64,000 nucleotides of DNA from Rachycentron canadum (GCA_038496675.1 CM076654.1:1425679-1489678); one strand, 5' to 3'. Positions 50,701-61,228 are shown, counted from the first letter of the stretch. The notes: a model not told the origin generated them from the letters alone. Numbers and translations: made by a program.

Positions 50701-51814
50701 TACCAGTTGAAAGAAATTAAGATTAAATTTAACAGTTGCGACAGAAAGACTGTTGAACATAAACAAACCTTGAACATCCATCTGCAGCTGCTGAAGAAGA
50801 ATCCGCTGAAGAGGCTCGGAGCTGGAGAGAGGGACGCCAACGAGGTCAAAGGAGAGAAATTCTTTGAGGTAAATCGTCTTTTCTTGAAATAAAGGTCCAT
50901 ATTTTAACTTCTCCAGTGTTTAATGGATTGATATCAATCAGAAGATTGTGATTTTCAGAACTAAAAACCATCTCAGTAGTTTTACATCTCCTCTCAGGGT
51001 GAGCTCCGAGCTCTAGTTACAACAGGCCAGTCAACCAATCAGAAGAGAGGATCTGAGCGCTAAACACTAAACACAGAAATCAAATCCTGTATGGTGGTTT
51101 AATGTGGGCGGGGTTTGGGGCGTGGCTGAGGGCGGTGACTGCTTTGTTGTGACATCACAAAGTCCTGACGGCTGGTTTTAAGGCTCAGTTTCTGAATACA
51201 GGCTGTGACTGAGACCTTTGATACTTTCACTGTATTAATATAGAACCTAGACCTGCTTTATAATCAAAGACCACATGGAGGTCTACCTTTAGACTGTATG
51301 GACCTTTAACATCTACCTTTAGACTGTATGGACCTTTAACATCTACCTTTAGACTGTATGGACCTTTAACATCTACCTTTAGACCGTATGGACCTTTAAC
51401 ATCTACCTTTAGACTGTGTGGACCTTTAACATCCAACTTTAGGTTAAAAGCCTCATCCATCTCTTCTGATTCAGCCCAGTGAGGTATTCATTTGTATTGA
51501 GTAGGCATTGATGTAACCTGCCAAAACACACTGATGATACAAAACATTGTGAACACTTCAGGATATTAGGAAACAGCAAAATTTCCACTGTGTGAAACCT
51601 TGTCTCGTAGACCATCGACTGGGAGGCCCTGCTGGCCAAGAAAGTGACGCCACCGTTTCTGCCATCGATCAGAGAGTCAGTGGACGTCAGCAACTTTGAC
51701 AGCGAGTTCACTCGGCTCCAGCCCATCCTGTCCCCCCCCTGCAAACCCTTCAGCCTCTCTGCCGAGCAGCAGGAAGCCTTCGCCGACTTTGACTTCTGCG
51801 CCTTGCATGGATGA
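36253..51814 (+). CDS. pkn3: Serine/threonine protein kinase N3 (5' part not found)
   Basis: Exons: 36253-36418, 38339-38490, 39333-39546, 41083-41211, 42847-42956, 45258-45401, 46049-46124, 46235-46427, 46954-47086, 47686-47738, 47858-47915, 48006-48097, 48828-49004, 49158-49220, 49309-49385, 50046-50188, 50409-50516, 50788-50868, 51611-51814. All phases agree; 788 aa from the first visible ATG (36259), human ~889. Order: second half of HR1b (AQQMLQDSRSKIELIRLQI), HR1c, a C2-like domain (LEVRLLGCEDLL), a variable linker, then an AGC kinase: G-loop GRGHFGKV (468-475), Lys490, YRD (586), DFG (604-606), activation loop TSTFCGTPE with presumed PDK1 site Thr620, and a C-tail with acidic hydrophobic motif FADFDF. 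PKN kinases are RhoA/Rac effectors controlling cytoskeleton and migration. Assignment to pkn3 rather than pkn1/2 rests on synteny with set and zdhhc12 and on the PKN3-like linker. HR1a and half of HR1b are absent from the sequence upstream. Confidence 0.93.
37562..37613. repeat. (GACA)n/(GATA)n microsatellite
   Basis: Tetranucleotide run AGACAGACAGACAG changing to CAGATAGATAGATAG in the pkn3 intron after the HR1b exon. It directly abuts a family A element, as the GATA tract at 27580 does. Confidence 0.9.
37614..37921 (-). repeat. Family A element without minisatellite
   Basis: Shares CAGGGTCTATATTAATACTG, GTGATGTCACAACAAAGCAG, GCCCCGCCCACCTGGATCCA and CCATCCAACCTTGCAGGATT with 58740-59156. 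It ends with ATATGGGACCTTTAA, the reverse complement of the family terminus TTAAAGGTCCCATAT. The opposite end is lost at the microsatellite. Confidence 0.85.
41232..41560 (+). pseudogene. Non-LTR retrotransposon (LINE) ORF2 C-terminal fragment
   Basis: An open reading of about 90 codons resembles the C-terminal end of fish LINE polyproteins: LLLVHKALNGFSPTYLSDLL, then after an inserted T-tract LWISLPEDLRAAGSVNIFKS KLKTNYF, matching the usual 'YKALHGLAPSYLSDLL ... LWNSLPEDIR... FKSxLKTHLF' pattern. It lies in a pkn3 intron. It is truncated at its 5' end, with a T22 insertion at about 41369-41390. Confidence 0.75.
42025..42495 (-). repeat. Interspersed repeat family B, near full length, in a pkn3 intron
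   Basis: Starts with ATAGACTGTATATGAAAGTG and continues with GACTCCACTGGTTGTTAAAG, CAATACAACATGATGTTCAT, GGGGCGTGGCTATTGTGTGA and CAGACAAATTACAAACTGGA, ending near CTCAGTGGGTTGACAC. Confidence 0.88.
43245..43400 (+). repeat. Common teleost interspersed repeat, family D
   Basis: Shows the order AACCATTCAAACTCAAATTC, CACCTACGGGCAATTTAGAG, GGTCTTTGGACTGTGGGAGG, GCTGGAGAACCTGGAGGGAA and GGGAGAACATGCAAACTCCA. These phrases are seen in thousands of fish loci. It lies in a pkn3 intron. Confidence 0.7.
47740..47782. repeat. (CA)n microsatellite next to a pkn3 exon
   Basis: About 20 AC repeats start right at the splice donor of the short exon 47686-47738 (AA|GTAAACACAC...). The donor is therefore embedded in the repeat edge. 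Confidence 0.95.
48195..48700 (-). repeat. Interspersed repeat family B, longest copy, in a pkn3 intron
   Basis: Begins near ATAAAAGTGGACTTAGACTC, then TTGAAGCCAATGCTGAAGAG. It is complete through the GGGGCGTGGCTACTGTGTGA segment and ends at TGACACTACAGTGGGTTGAC. It is collinear with the other long copies. Confidence 0.88.
50888..51442 (-). repeat. Family A element with 30-bp minisatellite (about 6 units), in the last pkn3 intron
   Basis: The left end AAAGGTCCATATTTTAACTT is one terminus. It is followed by GTCAACCAATCAGAAGAGAG, TAATGTGGGCGGGGTTTGGG, GTGACATCACAAAGTCCTGA and CTGCTTTATAATCAAAGACC. Tandem ATCTACCTTTAGACTGTATG + GACCTTTAAC units follow (51275-51442). This is the mirror of 58553-59156. 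Confidence 0.9.
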
Positions 51815-54059
51815 AAGACGAGCTGAAAAGACCAGGGAGGGAAATGACCACCAGGCAGAAAACGATTGTTGTCAGGTCGGAAGTTTCTTTGTTTACTTAG
51901 TAGTACCCTTAGTAGGTAACCAACCGTCAAAATAGTGGCAAACTACTTTATTTCTCTTCTTGTTGATACAAGACAATAACATTAAAATGAATCAGTCAAT
52001 TTACATAAACTCAATCCTCAGTGTGGATTCTGCTCATTTCAGTTTTCATAACTGTTGCTAGTTTATCAACTGAATTGATTTATTAATCAATTAAAGCAAT
52101 AGTTTGACTCATGGACTCCAATCAGCAGCTCTATGTTTCAATTCAGACCAAATCCAAAATTTTATATCCCAGTCCAGTCTAAACATATTATTATTATTAT
52201 TTGGCAAAAAAGCAAATAAGAATATTTCACAAAATGTCAAACGATTCCTTTAAAGAGAAAATAAATGATTTGGTATTTGTAGCCCAGCTTCTTGTGACAG
52301 GCTACACTGTTTGTTTTAAGGCCAGAAATCTGAGCTCTTGGCCTAATCATTAGATAATTAGCTCCTTGTATTGATCAACAACCCTTCAAGGCCCTGACAC
52401 AAACCTCACCAAGAAGTTTCCCTCCCTGGTCTCGAGACAGGACACTACATACGACCCCATGGCTGATTTCGCTGACTGTTGTTGCTTTCATCCAGTCGAC
52501 GTCCAGCTGTCGATCAAACACCCAGGCAGAGTCTTTATTTTCTCCTTTTCTAACAGAGCAGAGAAAGTGATTGTAGCCCTTTATAGAGAGGAGGTGAAAT
52601 GTTCCACAAGCAGATGAAACTAACTTGACAGAAGCAGATACAGGATGTTTGGAGGAGGTTATGACATTATCACCTCATCTACCACCTTCATCTTTGATCC
52701 TCTTGGGAGTTAAGATGCTCCAATGAGCCGGTTTTAGAGAAATCCTCTGGCCTCCTCAAGCATTCTGTGTGTCGGAGACTCAGCTTGCTTTGTGGCCTTT
52801 GCTTATTCTGTTGATTTATATTAACCCTACGTGCTGTCGTCTCTATGCATCACTGTGACAGGCTTTGCCCACTGCCTCGACCACATAAATGAAACAAGCT
52901 AACTCTGTTTCTGGTTATGAGTCTATTTTTAAAAATAATTATGGATCCGACATGGAAACGGTTCCCATATTTATTCCACATATCGGTCTCCCCCCGTCCA
53001 ACTGTCAGCAGTAGACGTGCATGGCACTGTGGTGAACTTGTGCACTAGAAATCCTGTAATCGCTAGCCGTATAAAAGAAGCCATAGAAAATCTAATATAG
53101 CCATAATAGTGGGAAAATATCTGTATTTTGAACTTAGCAAATCATATTCTGTGATACTGAGCTCTAATGATGTCAGTGCAATAAAAGAAGAGGAGGAGGA
53201 AGAGGAGGAGCGGCAGGGACGAAGCTTAAAGATACACTCGCCAAAAATATTCTCTCTCCAGGTCATTAATTATTGATATTTACAAACTCACTGCGGAGTT
53301 TGGGGATTTTGGGACGACATCAGGTTCAGATATGGGACTTTAAGGAGTCACTCCAGGTTGGGACGTTTATATTGGTTCTGACTGATGGCAGCTGGGTCAG
53401 AGGAAACCTGATCTGGACTCAGATGGACGACTTAAAAAATTTATCTGAAATGTTCCTGGTGCAGACAAAGGAGAAGATGGAGGGGTAATGAGGGCCAATA
53501 AGGGCTTCTTACCCTGCTGTGGGGCCCTGGGGCAATGATGAGCTGTGTTCACCCCCCCTCCCTGAGCGTGGTGTTTGTACAGATGTTCCCTGATCTGAGC
53601 TTCCTCTAAGTCACAGATGTAGACAAACATGAAGTGTTTCAGCTACTAACACACACTTATAATCCTGAACGCAGCCATTCAACATTCACAGTGCTGCTGG
53701 GAGAAGGAAGTGAACTCTTTAGTTTAATAACTGATCGAATCTCAACCAGCTCCACTGATTCCTGAGGCTTCAGCTGTTATTCTGAGCTTCTTCATGACGT
53801 TACCGATCATCTGTGTTTTGTCTTAAAAGTTGACGTCCATATTCAGGGGGAGTAGCCACAGCACTGAATCATCTCCATTTAAAGACAGTTAGTCTGACTG
53901 TGGACTGATGAAGACCTGATGAAGACCTGAACTGTCTGAGCTGACTCTATGAGGCCCGGTTCACACCTGGTTTCACGCCACTGTGTCTCTAAACCCACAG
54001 GTCCAGGTGGTTTCATTGACTGGACTCCAGGTTTTAACTCCCTCCTGATTACATGCCTT

Positions 54060-54305
54060 TAATACATACGATGCTTTCTGGTCTATTTTCCTCTAAATGG
54101 ACCATCATTTAAAACATCAACATCATGTTGTATTGAAGACTTGAAACTAGAGACTGAGACCATAAACTCATTAGGAAAACGTTTACTGAGCTAATAAATC
54201 AAGAAGTAGTGACATTTTCCCATAGACTTCAATACAATCTGACTTCTTTAACAACCAGTGGAGTCGCCCCCTGATGGTCATTAGAGAGGATGAAGGGTTA
54301 AGGCT
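54060..54305 (+). repeat. Interspersed repeat family B, partial copy
   Basis: Runs from ATGCTTTCTGGTCTATTTTC CTCTAAATGG through AACATCATGTTGTATTGAAG and TTACTGAGCTAATAAATCAA to GTGGAGTCGCCCCCTGATGG. The GC-rich half seen in 42025-42495 is missing. Confidence 0.86.
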
Positions 54306-55612
54306 CCTCAGTAGAGTTCATTCTATTGTTCACACACTTTTTTCCTACACTGAATGTTTGAACAATGTTGGACGAGAACAACTCAATGATTTATGGATTA
54401 TTAGTTGAAACAGATTGTGTTTGTTCATAACTGTGACTTAGATGAAGATCTGATCATATTGTACAGCAAATTTATACATAAATGCAGATAATTCACTGTA
54501 TCACTCACTAATTATACAGTGTAGCCGCAACAGACTAAAACTACATCTTTTATTGAAACACATTTGTTTACAGATTATCTATTTTCCATCTGATTTCCTG
54601 GAAACTCTTACCATAATTCCCTAAAAACGAGCTCGTATTTATCTGTAAATTATAAATCCATTAACAAGAAGAAAGTCTACAGTTTGGTGCTAATTATAAG
54701 GGAAATGGAGAAAATGTCAGTTGCTGCCGTTTTTTAAGAATCCACTTATATTAGAGATTTAATGAAAAAAAAAAGGAAATAAGTGAAAAGTAGCTCATAA
54801 ATTGACTATGAGTATCTGTCAGTTTCCTGGAAACTCTATTTAAAACTTTGCAGGAAACTCTGACGGATATTAACGTCAGTTTATGATCTACACTTCACTT
54901 ATCTGCTGCAAAATGTCCTATTTTTTTTTTCTTTAAAACTCTAATATAACAACAAGTGGGTTCTTCATGACTGCAGCAACTAAAACTTTCTCCATTTCCC
55001 TGATAATTAGCATCAAACTGCAGAGTCTGTTCCTGTTTGTGGATTTATAATTTACAGAAGAACCCCAGCTCCAGGAAATCAGCTGGAAAATAGAAAACCT
55101 GTAAAATAAAGAGTTGGGTGTGTGAACTGGTCCAGTAGGTCTTCGTGGTCAGAGCGTGGGGGTGGAGCGGGGGTTATCTGTGGTAACAGTGACAGGTGTG
55201 TGTGTGTGTGTGTTGCTCAGGATCTGAAAGCATTTTTGAATGTGTAAAGAAGGTGTGTGTTGAAGCTCTGAGTTTCTCTTTCAACTAACGGGTCCCGAAA
55301 CTGAAGTTTCATAGGTTTCAGTGCGTTCATTCATTCATTCCTGCCGAGGTGCTCCTGAGCAGGACACTGACACTGAACCCTCCCCCCGGCTCTGGAGGAG
55401 ACAGTCACGCGTAACAGGACGAGCGGCCGGCGTTGATTTTTAGCTGTAGTAGCACTTTAAGTTTCTGCTGCTGAATGTTACCTGTTACTTCTGTGTCAGT
55501 ACTGTATTTATGTCTGTGAAGCATCCTGACCGGGAATGTCAGTGTGTACAGATGTATTCTATAATAACACACTTACTGTGTATCATCAGTGTTTTAATGT
55601 ACTCTTGTTGTC

Positions 55613-55636
55613 AATAAATACAAACAGAACAAATAT

Positions 55637-55674
<38 letters not shown>
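55613..55674 (+). other. AATAAA followed by genomic A35 tract
   Basis: AATAAA at 55613-55618 is followed 21 nt later by 35 consecutive A (55640-55674) in the genomic sequence. This is either the end of a long pkn3 3' UTR with a fortuitous A-tract, or the poly(A) tail of a retrotransposed cDNA. Confidence 0.5.
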
Positions 55675-55678
<4 letters not shown>

Positions 55679-55978
55679 GGCTCCATCATATAGTTACATT
55701 CATTTTTAACAGTTTAACAATCAAAATAGAACCAGTTACAGTAAAGACCAGTAAAAACACTTTACAGGCAGAATATAAACATGAAATAAATGGTTTAAAA
55801 CACATTATAATGTAGTTTTAACATGTAATTCTATAAAACGTGTCTTCATAGGAGACTAAAATAACAGGTTATTTAACGTGAGGTTGTATATTATCGGTGT
55901 TTTACCTGCAGTTTATTCAGAGAAGCTGCGCGCGGAGGCAAATTAGCTAATTTCAGTTTAAGTGTTCGCTTTGTTTTT

Positions 55979-56278
55979 AAAGTTTTCACCGCTTTATTTT
56001 GCCGTTTAACAGCATTTTTAAAAAAAAAAACTGTTAAACTACGCACATGCGCAGTTTGGCTTAAGTCTGTCTGACGGACTTTAACTGATCTGCGGAGTGA
56101 TACGGCGCGCGCCGTAAACTACTGTATTCCTGCGCACCGTATCACTCCGCAGATCAGTTAAGGTCAGTCAGACCGAGCTAAGCCCGAGTGCGCATGTGCG
56201 TAGGAACACAGCATCCTAACAGAAAAATAGTTCCAAAGGTTTGAGCTTTTTAACGGAAAATAAAGCGGTGAAAATTTT
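55979..56278. repeat. Fold-back (palindromic) element 1
   Basis: Three nested inverted repeats share one centre. The inner arms 56081-56105 and 56137-56161 match over 25/25 bases (TTAACTGATCTGCGGAGTGA + TACGG). The middle arms 56039-56053 and 56189-56203 match over 15/15 (CTACGCACATGCGCA). The outer arms 55979-56000 and 56257-56278 match over 21/22 (AAAGTTTTCACCGCTTTATTTT). The whole could form a ~300-nt hairpin. The centre is GC-rich with CGCGCGC. Confidence 0.9.
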
Positions 56279-56459
56279 CAAAGTAAAGCAAAGCAGGTGA
56301 TACAGCGACTATAGATCAGCACCTTTCACACCCACACCTCAAATAACCCGAACTATCACTTTAAGAAGCTCCTCGCGGTTGTTTACACCTTTCCGAAAGT
56401 GTCTTAGCTTTATTTTTTTTAAACTTTTTAACCGTTTTTATTTTGCAGCTAGACAATTT

Positions 56460-56660
56460 ACTTTTATTTGGAACTACTTTTTTTTTTTTTTCAACCGTTA
56501 AACTACCGTATTACTACGCCCGTGCGCACTGGGCTCAGCTTTGTCTGGACGTAGTGTATCAATCCGCAGGTCAGTTATTCGAGTCAGACGGAGATAAACA
56601 CAGCTGCGCATGCGCGTAGGAATACAGTAGTTCAACAGTTCCAAAGAAAAGGGCTGCGGA
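56460..56660. repeat. Fold-back element 2, diverged copy
   Basis: Related to element 1: AATCCGCAGGTCAGTTATTC corresponds to its CTCCGCAGATCAGTTAAGGT. The arms TACCGTATTACTACGCCCGT GCGCA (56506-56530) and TGCGCATGCGCGTAGGAATA CAGTA (about 56605-56629) are imperfect inverted repeats. It lies in tandem, about 180 bp beyond element 1. Confidence 0.75.
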
Positions 56661-57634
56661 ACGGAAGATGAAGTAGTGACAATTTTCAAAATAAAGCGAT
56701 GGCCCATTTCTGTGGGTGTTTCTTAAACATGTTTTTGTGGATGACCTCGTCAACATCACTGCTGCTTCTTTAACTGGGATCTGATCTGAATCTACTGCAG
56801 GTCACACATCAAATAACCTGAACCACCACTTCCTCGCAGATGATAATGTGTTATAAACCATTTATTAAATGTTTGATTAAAGCTTGTTAATGTTAACTGA
56901 GAGGACTCAAAGTGTTTTTCTGTTTCATAGCAACAAAAAAACCTGGAAATACAGATTTGTTTTAAGGTATTTCTGTGTGTTTGTGAACCCAAACTATTAC
57001 TGCACTGTACAGTAACAGTTCAATGAGCCCGTTGTAGTAAATAGTTCAGTGATCATCAGGACGTGTTGCAGCCAGAGGAGGGTCTGTAGTCAGTAAGAAT
57101 GTAAATAAATATTATATAAGAATTATACAAGTTTGTGTGAAACCTCTTTTTTTTTTTTTTTGTCCCTAACATTATGTTTGAAAAACAGACAGACTTTAGT
57201 GCAGAACGTCAGGTTTACGTCTTACTTCAGATTACGTCTTAATCATAACAGTGCTCTTCTCATACAGTAACGGTCAACACACTCCCTTTGCAGCAGGGAG
57301 ATGATGACCCCGCATGACATGTGGCACTTGACTGTAAATACAGGCAAAGGCCGAGTGTTGAGATGACATCAACACAGGTATGTTTCAGACGTTTGGCTTC
57401 ATTTCCTGAGTGAAAACAAGACTTAAGGCCACATTTGCACCAAAAAAAGCCCTGATTTCAACAACCTCGTTTTGAGGGTGGTGTTAAATGAAAAGTTAAG
57501 GGTTCATTAAAGTTATTACAGCTCATCCTGGGGGGGGGGGGGGGCAACCACTGGCCAGGGGCAAACCATTGTTTTGTGGTCCAGAGTTGTTCCCCCACAA
57601 ACAGTGTATCCATCTGACGCCAGTATCAGTGAGG

Positions 57635-60600
57635 TCAGACTGGATTTGCAGTCTTTCTCTGGTAGACCCGCTCCCACACCACCGACCTGCAGATGCAGAA
57701 GAAATCCCACAGGTTGCAGAAGACCCCGCGGTCGAACGGGTTCTCCTCGTCCCCACAGTTCTTCAGGTACGAGATCCTGTGGCGGGACATGAACTCCCAG
57801 GTGGTGCAGTTGATGGAGACCAGGTAGAGGTGGCAGCCCAGCAGCAGCACCACCACCATCGAAAAAACCCCGACGAAGCCCAGCGCCGCCAGCAGGAACC
57901 CATTCACTCTGAACCACAGCTCCCATGTGATGCTGGGTAAAATGCCAGACCTGAAAGATTCATACACACTGACGTTAAGGACAAACTCAAGTGTATCTCC
58001 AGGATATTCACAGGTAGGTTCAATATTAATACAGTGAAAGTATCAAAGGTCTCAGTCCACAGAGAAATGCTCACAGCCTGTATTCAGAAACGTGTGTCCA
58101 ATTTACAACAGGCTCCATTAACCTTCAGCTACGAAGCTGCAAAATTGATCATTAGAGTGAGATTTGAGTGTGGAGCCGACGTACAGAGCGATGTGAAGAG
58201 CCCACAGCAGAGCGAGCAGCTGCACCAGCAGGTACATGATGAACCAGCGATGGTTCCTCTCGCCCACACAGTTCTCGATCCAGGGGCAGTGGTGGTCAAA
58301 GCGACGGACGCAGTGTTTGCACATCTGGCAGTGCTTCGCTCTCATTGGCTGCTGCTCATGGAAAATAGAGAGAGAGAGAGAGGGAGGCTCCATTTTAACT
58401 GGGAAAAAAATGAACTCCTCAGCTCTGGGCCTGTAGTCATCAAACTGGAAAAAACAAAATATAAACAGAAACATCTTCCAATTCTACTCAGAAAGAGGAA
58501 GAACTATTTATCAAAGATCTTAGAGAATAGTTTTAGTTTACTTCATTCTAAAAGGTAGATGTTAAAGGTCCATACGGTCTAAAGGTAGATGTTAAAGGTC
58601 CATACAGTCTAAAGGTAGATGTTAAAGGTCCATACAGTCTAAAGGTAGATGTTAAAGGTCCACACGGTCTAAAGGTGGATGTTAAAGGTCCATACAGTCT
58701 AAAGGTAGATGTTAAAGGTCCATACGGTCTAAAGGTAGACCTCCACGTGGTCTTTGATTATGAAGCAGGTCCAGGTTCTATATTAATACTGTGAAAGTAT
58801 CAAGGGTCTGAGCCTGTATTCAGAAACTGAGCCTTAAAACCAGCCATCAAGACTAGAACTTTGTGATGTCACAACAAAACAGTCACACCCATAGCCTTCA
58901 GCCATGCCCCATAACCCCACCCACCTGGACCCACCATCCAACCTTGCAGGATTTGATTCCTCTGAGTGTTTTACCTGAAATCTGCTATATTTTTATTTAA
59001 TCATTCAGAAAACAGTCAGCCAATCAGAAGAGAGGAGCTGAGCCTCTCTTCTGATTGGCTGACTGACCTGTTGATACCAGAGCTCCAGAGAGAAGCCTGA
59101 GAGAGGAGAAACACTTTAAAATAAAAGACTGGAGAATTTAAAATATGGACCTTTAAACTAAAATGACATTTAGTGTCCAAGTCCATTTGTGTCTTTTTCT
59201 GACTTATCAAACTGAACATGGTGATAAAATGTTCCATCACAGTGACCTTTTTGTTGTTTGTGTGTCTTTCAGTTGAAAAGACAGAAAAAAGGATGTAAGC
59301 TGATACAAATGTGTGACAGACCTGTTCAGAACGAGTGTTCGTGACAAACTTGGTGCTGCTGATGAACATAGTGTCAGCTGTTACCTGCAGCAGACAGTAT
59401 CCACAGCGCCGCAGCCGAGGGGTCGAAGCCTGAGGAATCATCGACTCCATTTCTTCATTTGAACCCTGAACGCCCTGCGTGACACAGACTGGTGTGGGTC
59501 ACACATGTACACACACACACACACACACACACTGTGGCCTTTAATTAAAGGACTGTACAATTTAGGGACGGGGATTTTACAGATTACAACTGAGACACTA
59601 GCACAGAAAAGACACCAGAGCAGGTTCCTCTGCTTCAGAAGTGAATGATCCAAATCATAATCATTGCACGTTTGGAAAGTAACAGAAGAATAACTTTTGC
59701 GTTAGTTGAGAGAAAAGAGAAATGGAGGAAAAGAGCCTAATACTGATTTATGGGTGTGGAGAGAGACATGTTGAAATTAGAATATAAAGTGCTCCAAGTA
59801 TCACTGGATCAAAGGTCATTGAGTCATTTAGTACTTGTCATTTCTCTGAAGGAGATGGGAGGCAACACAGTCATGTAGCTGAAAGCATAAACTGTTTTTT
59901 ATGTTGGTGAAAGCTCCAGACCAGGAACCACTGTCAGGTGGTGACTAATAATTATTTCCGTTATATATTATAGTCTAGGTTTGTTTGACCAAAGAGTCCA
60001 ATCACACAAAAACATTCAGTTTTTAGAGATAAATGATAAAAGCAGGAAATCCTCTCAATAGTTCAACTAAAACCTCTCAGTGTTTCACTATTTTGCTTAA
60101 AAAAATTACAGAAAAGGTCACATTTTATTTTTCCAATTGATTAATAGATGAATTGTTTCAGTTCTAAACCACGTTTTTCATGACATGTATTGGTTTGTAT
60201 TGTATTGTATTGTTTTATTGCTTGGTTTTAGTGAAGTGGGTTCTGTTCATCTCACCTTGTCAGGTTCAGTGAGAACGAAGCCAGGGTCCATTAAAGAAAC
60301 TGCAAAGTATAACAGCACCGACAGCACAACCAGGAGGAAGAAGAGCAGCGGCGGCAACAGCTCTCCTCGCTCCTCACACTTCCGTAAATCTGCGCGCACA
60401 CAACAAACACACAACAACATCAAAGCTACAGTTGGACAATATTGACAGCATTGTACTTCAGTGTAATACAGACAGTCAGACCAGGAGGATACAATATTAA
60501 GCTGCTTCATCACAGTATTGCAATAACCAAACAATGAGCCTCATTGCAAAGATAATCTCCTCTACAACGGCCTGCGGAAAAAAAAAGTTGTATTAAGTCT

Positions 60601-61228
60601 AAAGTATATCAACATAGTTCTAATGGCAGAGTTTCACAAAGTAACACTAACTCACTGGGATTTAATATCAAATATTATTATCAAATAAATTTTTTCATTT
60701 CTTTAGTTTACCCGGGTTAAAGTGTGGTTATTAAAGTAAATTTGGACAAATCCCAGTGTCCTAATGTATATCTATATTTGTTTTTCTTAATGTCTTTGTT
60801 TAGTCATTCAGATTTTAAACATATATTACTTTATTTCATATATATTTGTACATGCAGATTTACTGATTCATGCACACACATTATTATTTCCCCTCCTAAA
60901 TTTTAATATGTATGTTTGAAACTGAATAACTATGATGATTAAAACAGGTCAAATGTCATGGGAGGATTAACAGGAGTGGAAACACCAGGCTGTGTGTTAG
61001 ATATTTGAGCTCATCTGTTGTTGAGAGTTGTCAGTTGTCGACATGTCCGTAGTGAGAACAGTGTAACTGTGTGTATGTAATGTTGCTGGAGAATAAACAG
61101 TAAAACGGGCCCAGTTTGAAGCTGAACTCACCGGTGTCGTGCAGGAACAGTATGAGGGTTATGGCCCAGGTGAGCAGAGTGTGTGTGGCACGAACTAGAA
61201 ACCCGGTCCGAAACACGCTCTTCACCAT
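57635..61228 (-). CDS. zdhhc12: Palmitoyltransferase ZDHHC12
   Basis: Five exons (minus): 61228-61132, 60389-60256, 59474-59385, 58348-58185, 57950-57635; 801 nt, 266 aa (human 267). Segments: TM1 ~18-29; TM2 LLPPLLFFLLVVLSVLLYFA; the cysteine-rich domain CQMCKHCVRRFDHHCPWIENC with DHHC at 125-128 (catalytic Cys128); TM3 WFIMYLLVQLLALLWAL; TM4 FVGVFSMVVVLLLGCHLYLV; the TTxE-type motif TTWE (211-214); and the tail NPFDRGVFCNLWDFF. DHHC enzymes S-acylate cytosolic cysteines of target proteins, ZDHHC12 at ER/Golgi membranes (gephyrin and NLRP3 are reported mammalian substrates). The exon 4 donor is CT|GTACGT, giving a perfect phase to exon 5. It is convergent with pkn3. A family A element occupies intron 3-4 space (58553-59156). 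All catalytic residues are present. Confidence 0.96.
58014..58115 (+). repeat. Family A fragment
   Basis: Carries GGTTCAATATTAATACAGTG, AAAGTATCAAAGGTCTCAGT and GCCTGTATTCAGAAAC, the internal part of family A. It is separated from the full copy at 58553 by zdhhc12 exon 4. Confidence 0.7.
58553..59156 (+). repeat. Family A element, full: 30-bp minisatellite + unique body + hairpin
   Basis: Six to seven 30-bp units (58553-58743), each containing TTAAAGGTCCATAC, are followed by a unique body (TGGTCTTTGATTATGAAGCA, ACCCACCATCCAACCTTGCA). Next is a perfect 23-bp hairpin (59013-59035 with 59043-59065, CAGTCAGCCAATCAGAAGAG + AGG), and the element ends with AATATGGACCTTTAA. That terminus is the reverse complement of the TTAAAGGTCCATA inside every minisatellite unit. 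It lies in zdhhc12 intron 3. Confidence 0.9.
59508..59532. repeat. (CA)n microsatellite
   Basis: About 12 AC repeats in zdhhc12 intron 2, just upstream of exon 3. Confidence 0.9.

Larger units (their letters stand above)
51815..57634. other. Long 3' flank between convergent pkn3 and zdhhc12
   Basis: No coding exon is seen in 5.8 kb. It contains a family B copy (54060-54305), a candidate pkn3 or retrocopy 3' end with AATAAA and A35 at 55613-55674, two palindromic elements (55979-56278, 56460-56660), T-runs and unremarkable AT-rich sequence. The 52.0-54.0 kb part shows no recognised feature. Confidence 0.55.

Noticed and set aside
51439..51930. 163-codon minus-strand open frame
   Set aside because: It is antisense to the last pkn3 exon and adjoins the minisatellite. 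No homology.
57516..57940. Open frames on both strands of 110-136 codons
   Set aside because: These are shadows of the last zdhhc12 exon (57950-57635 minus) in other frames.
58553..58743. Regular ~30-bp repeats resembling a CRISPR array
   Set aside because: Units are directly tandem without unique spacers, the host is a vertebrate, and no cas genes are present.
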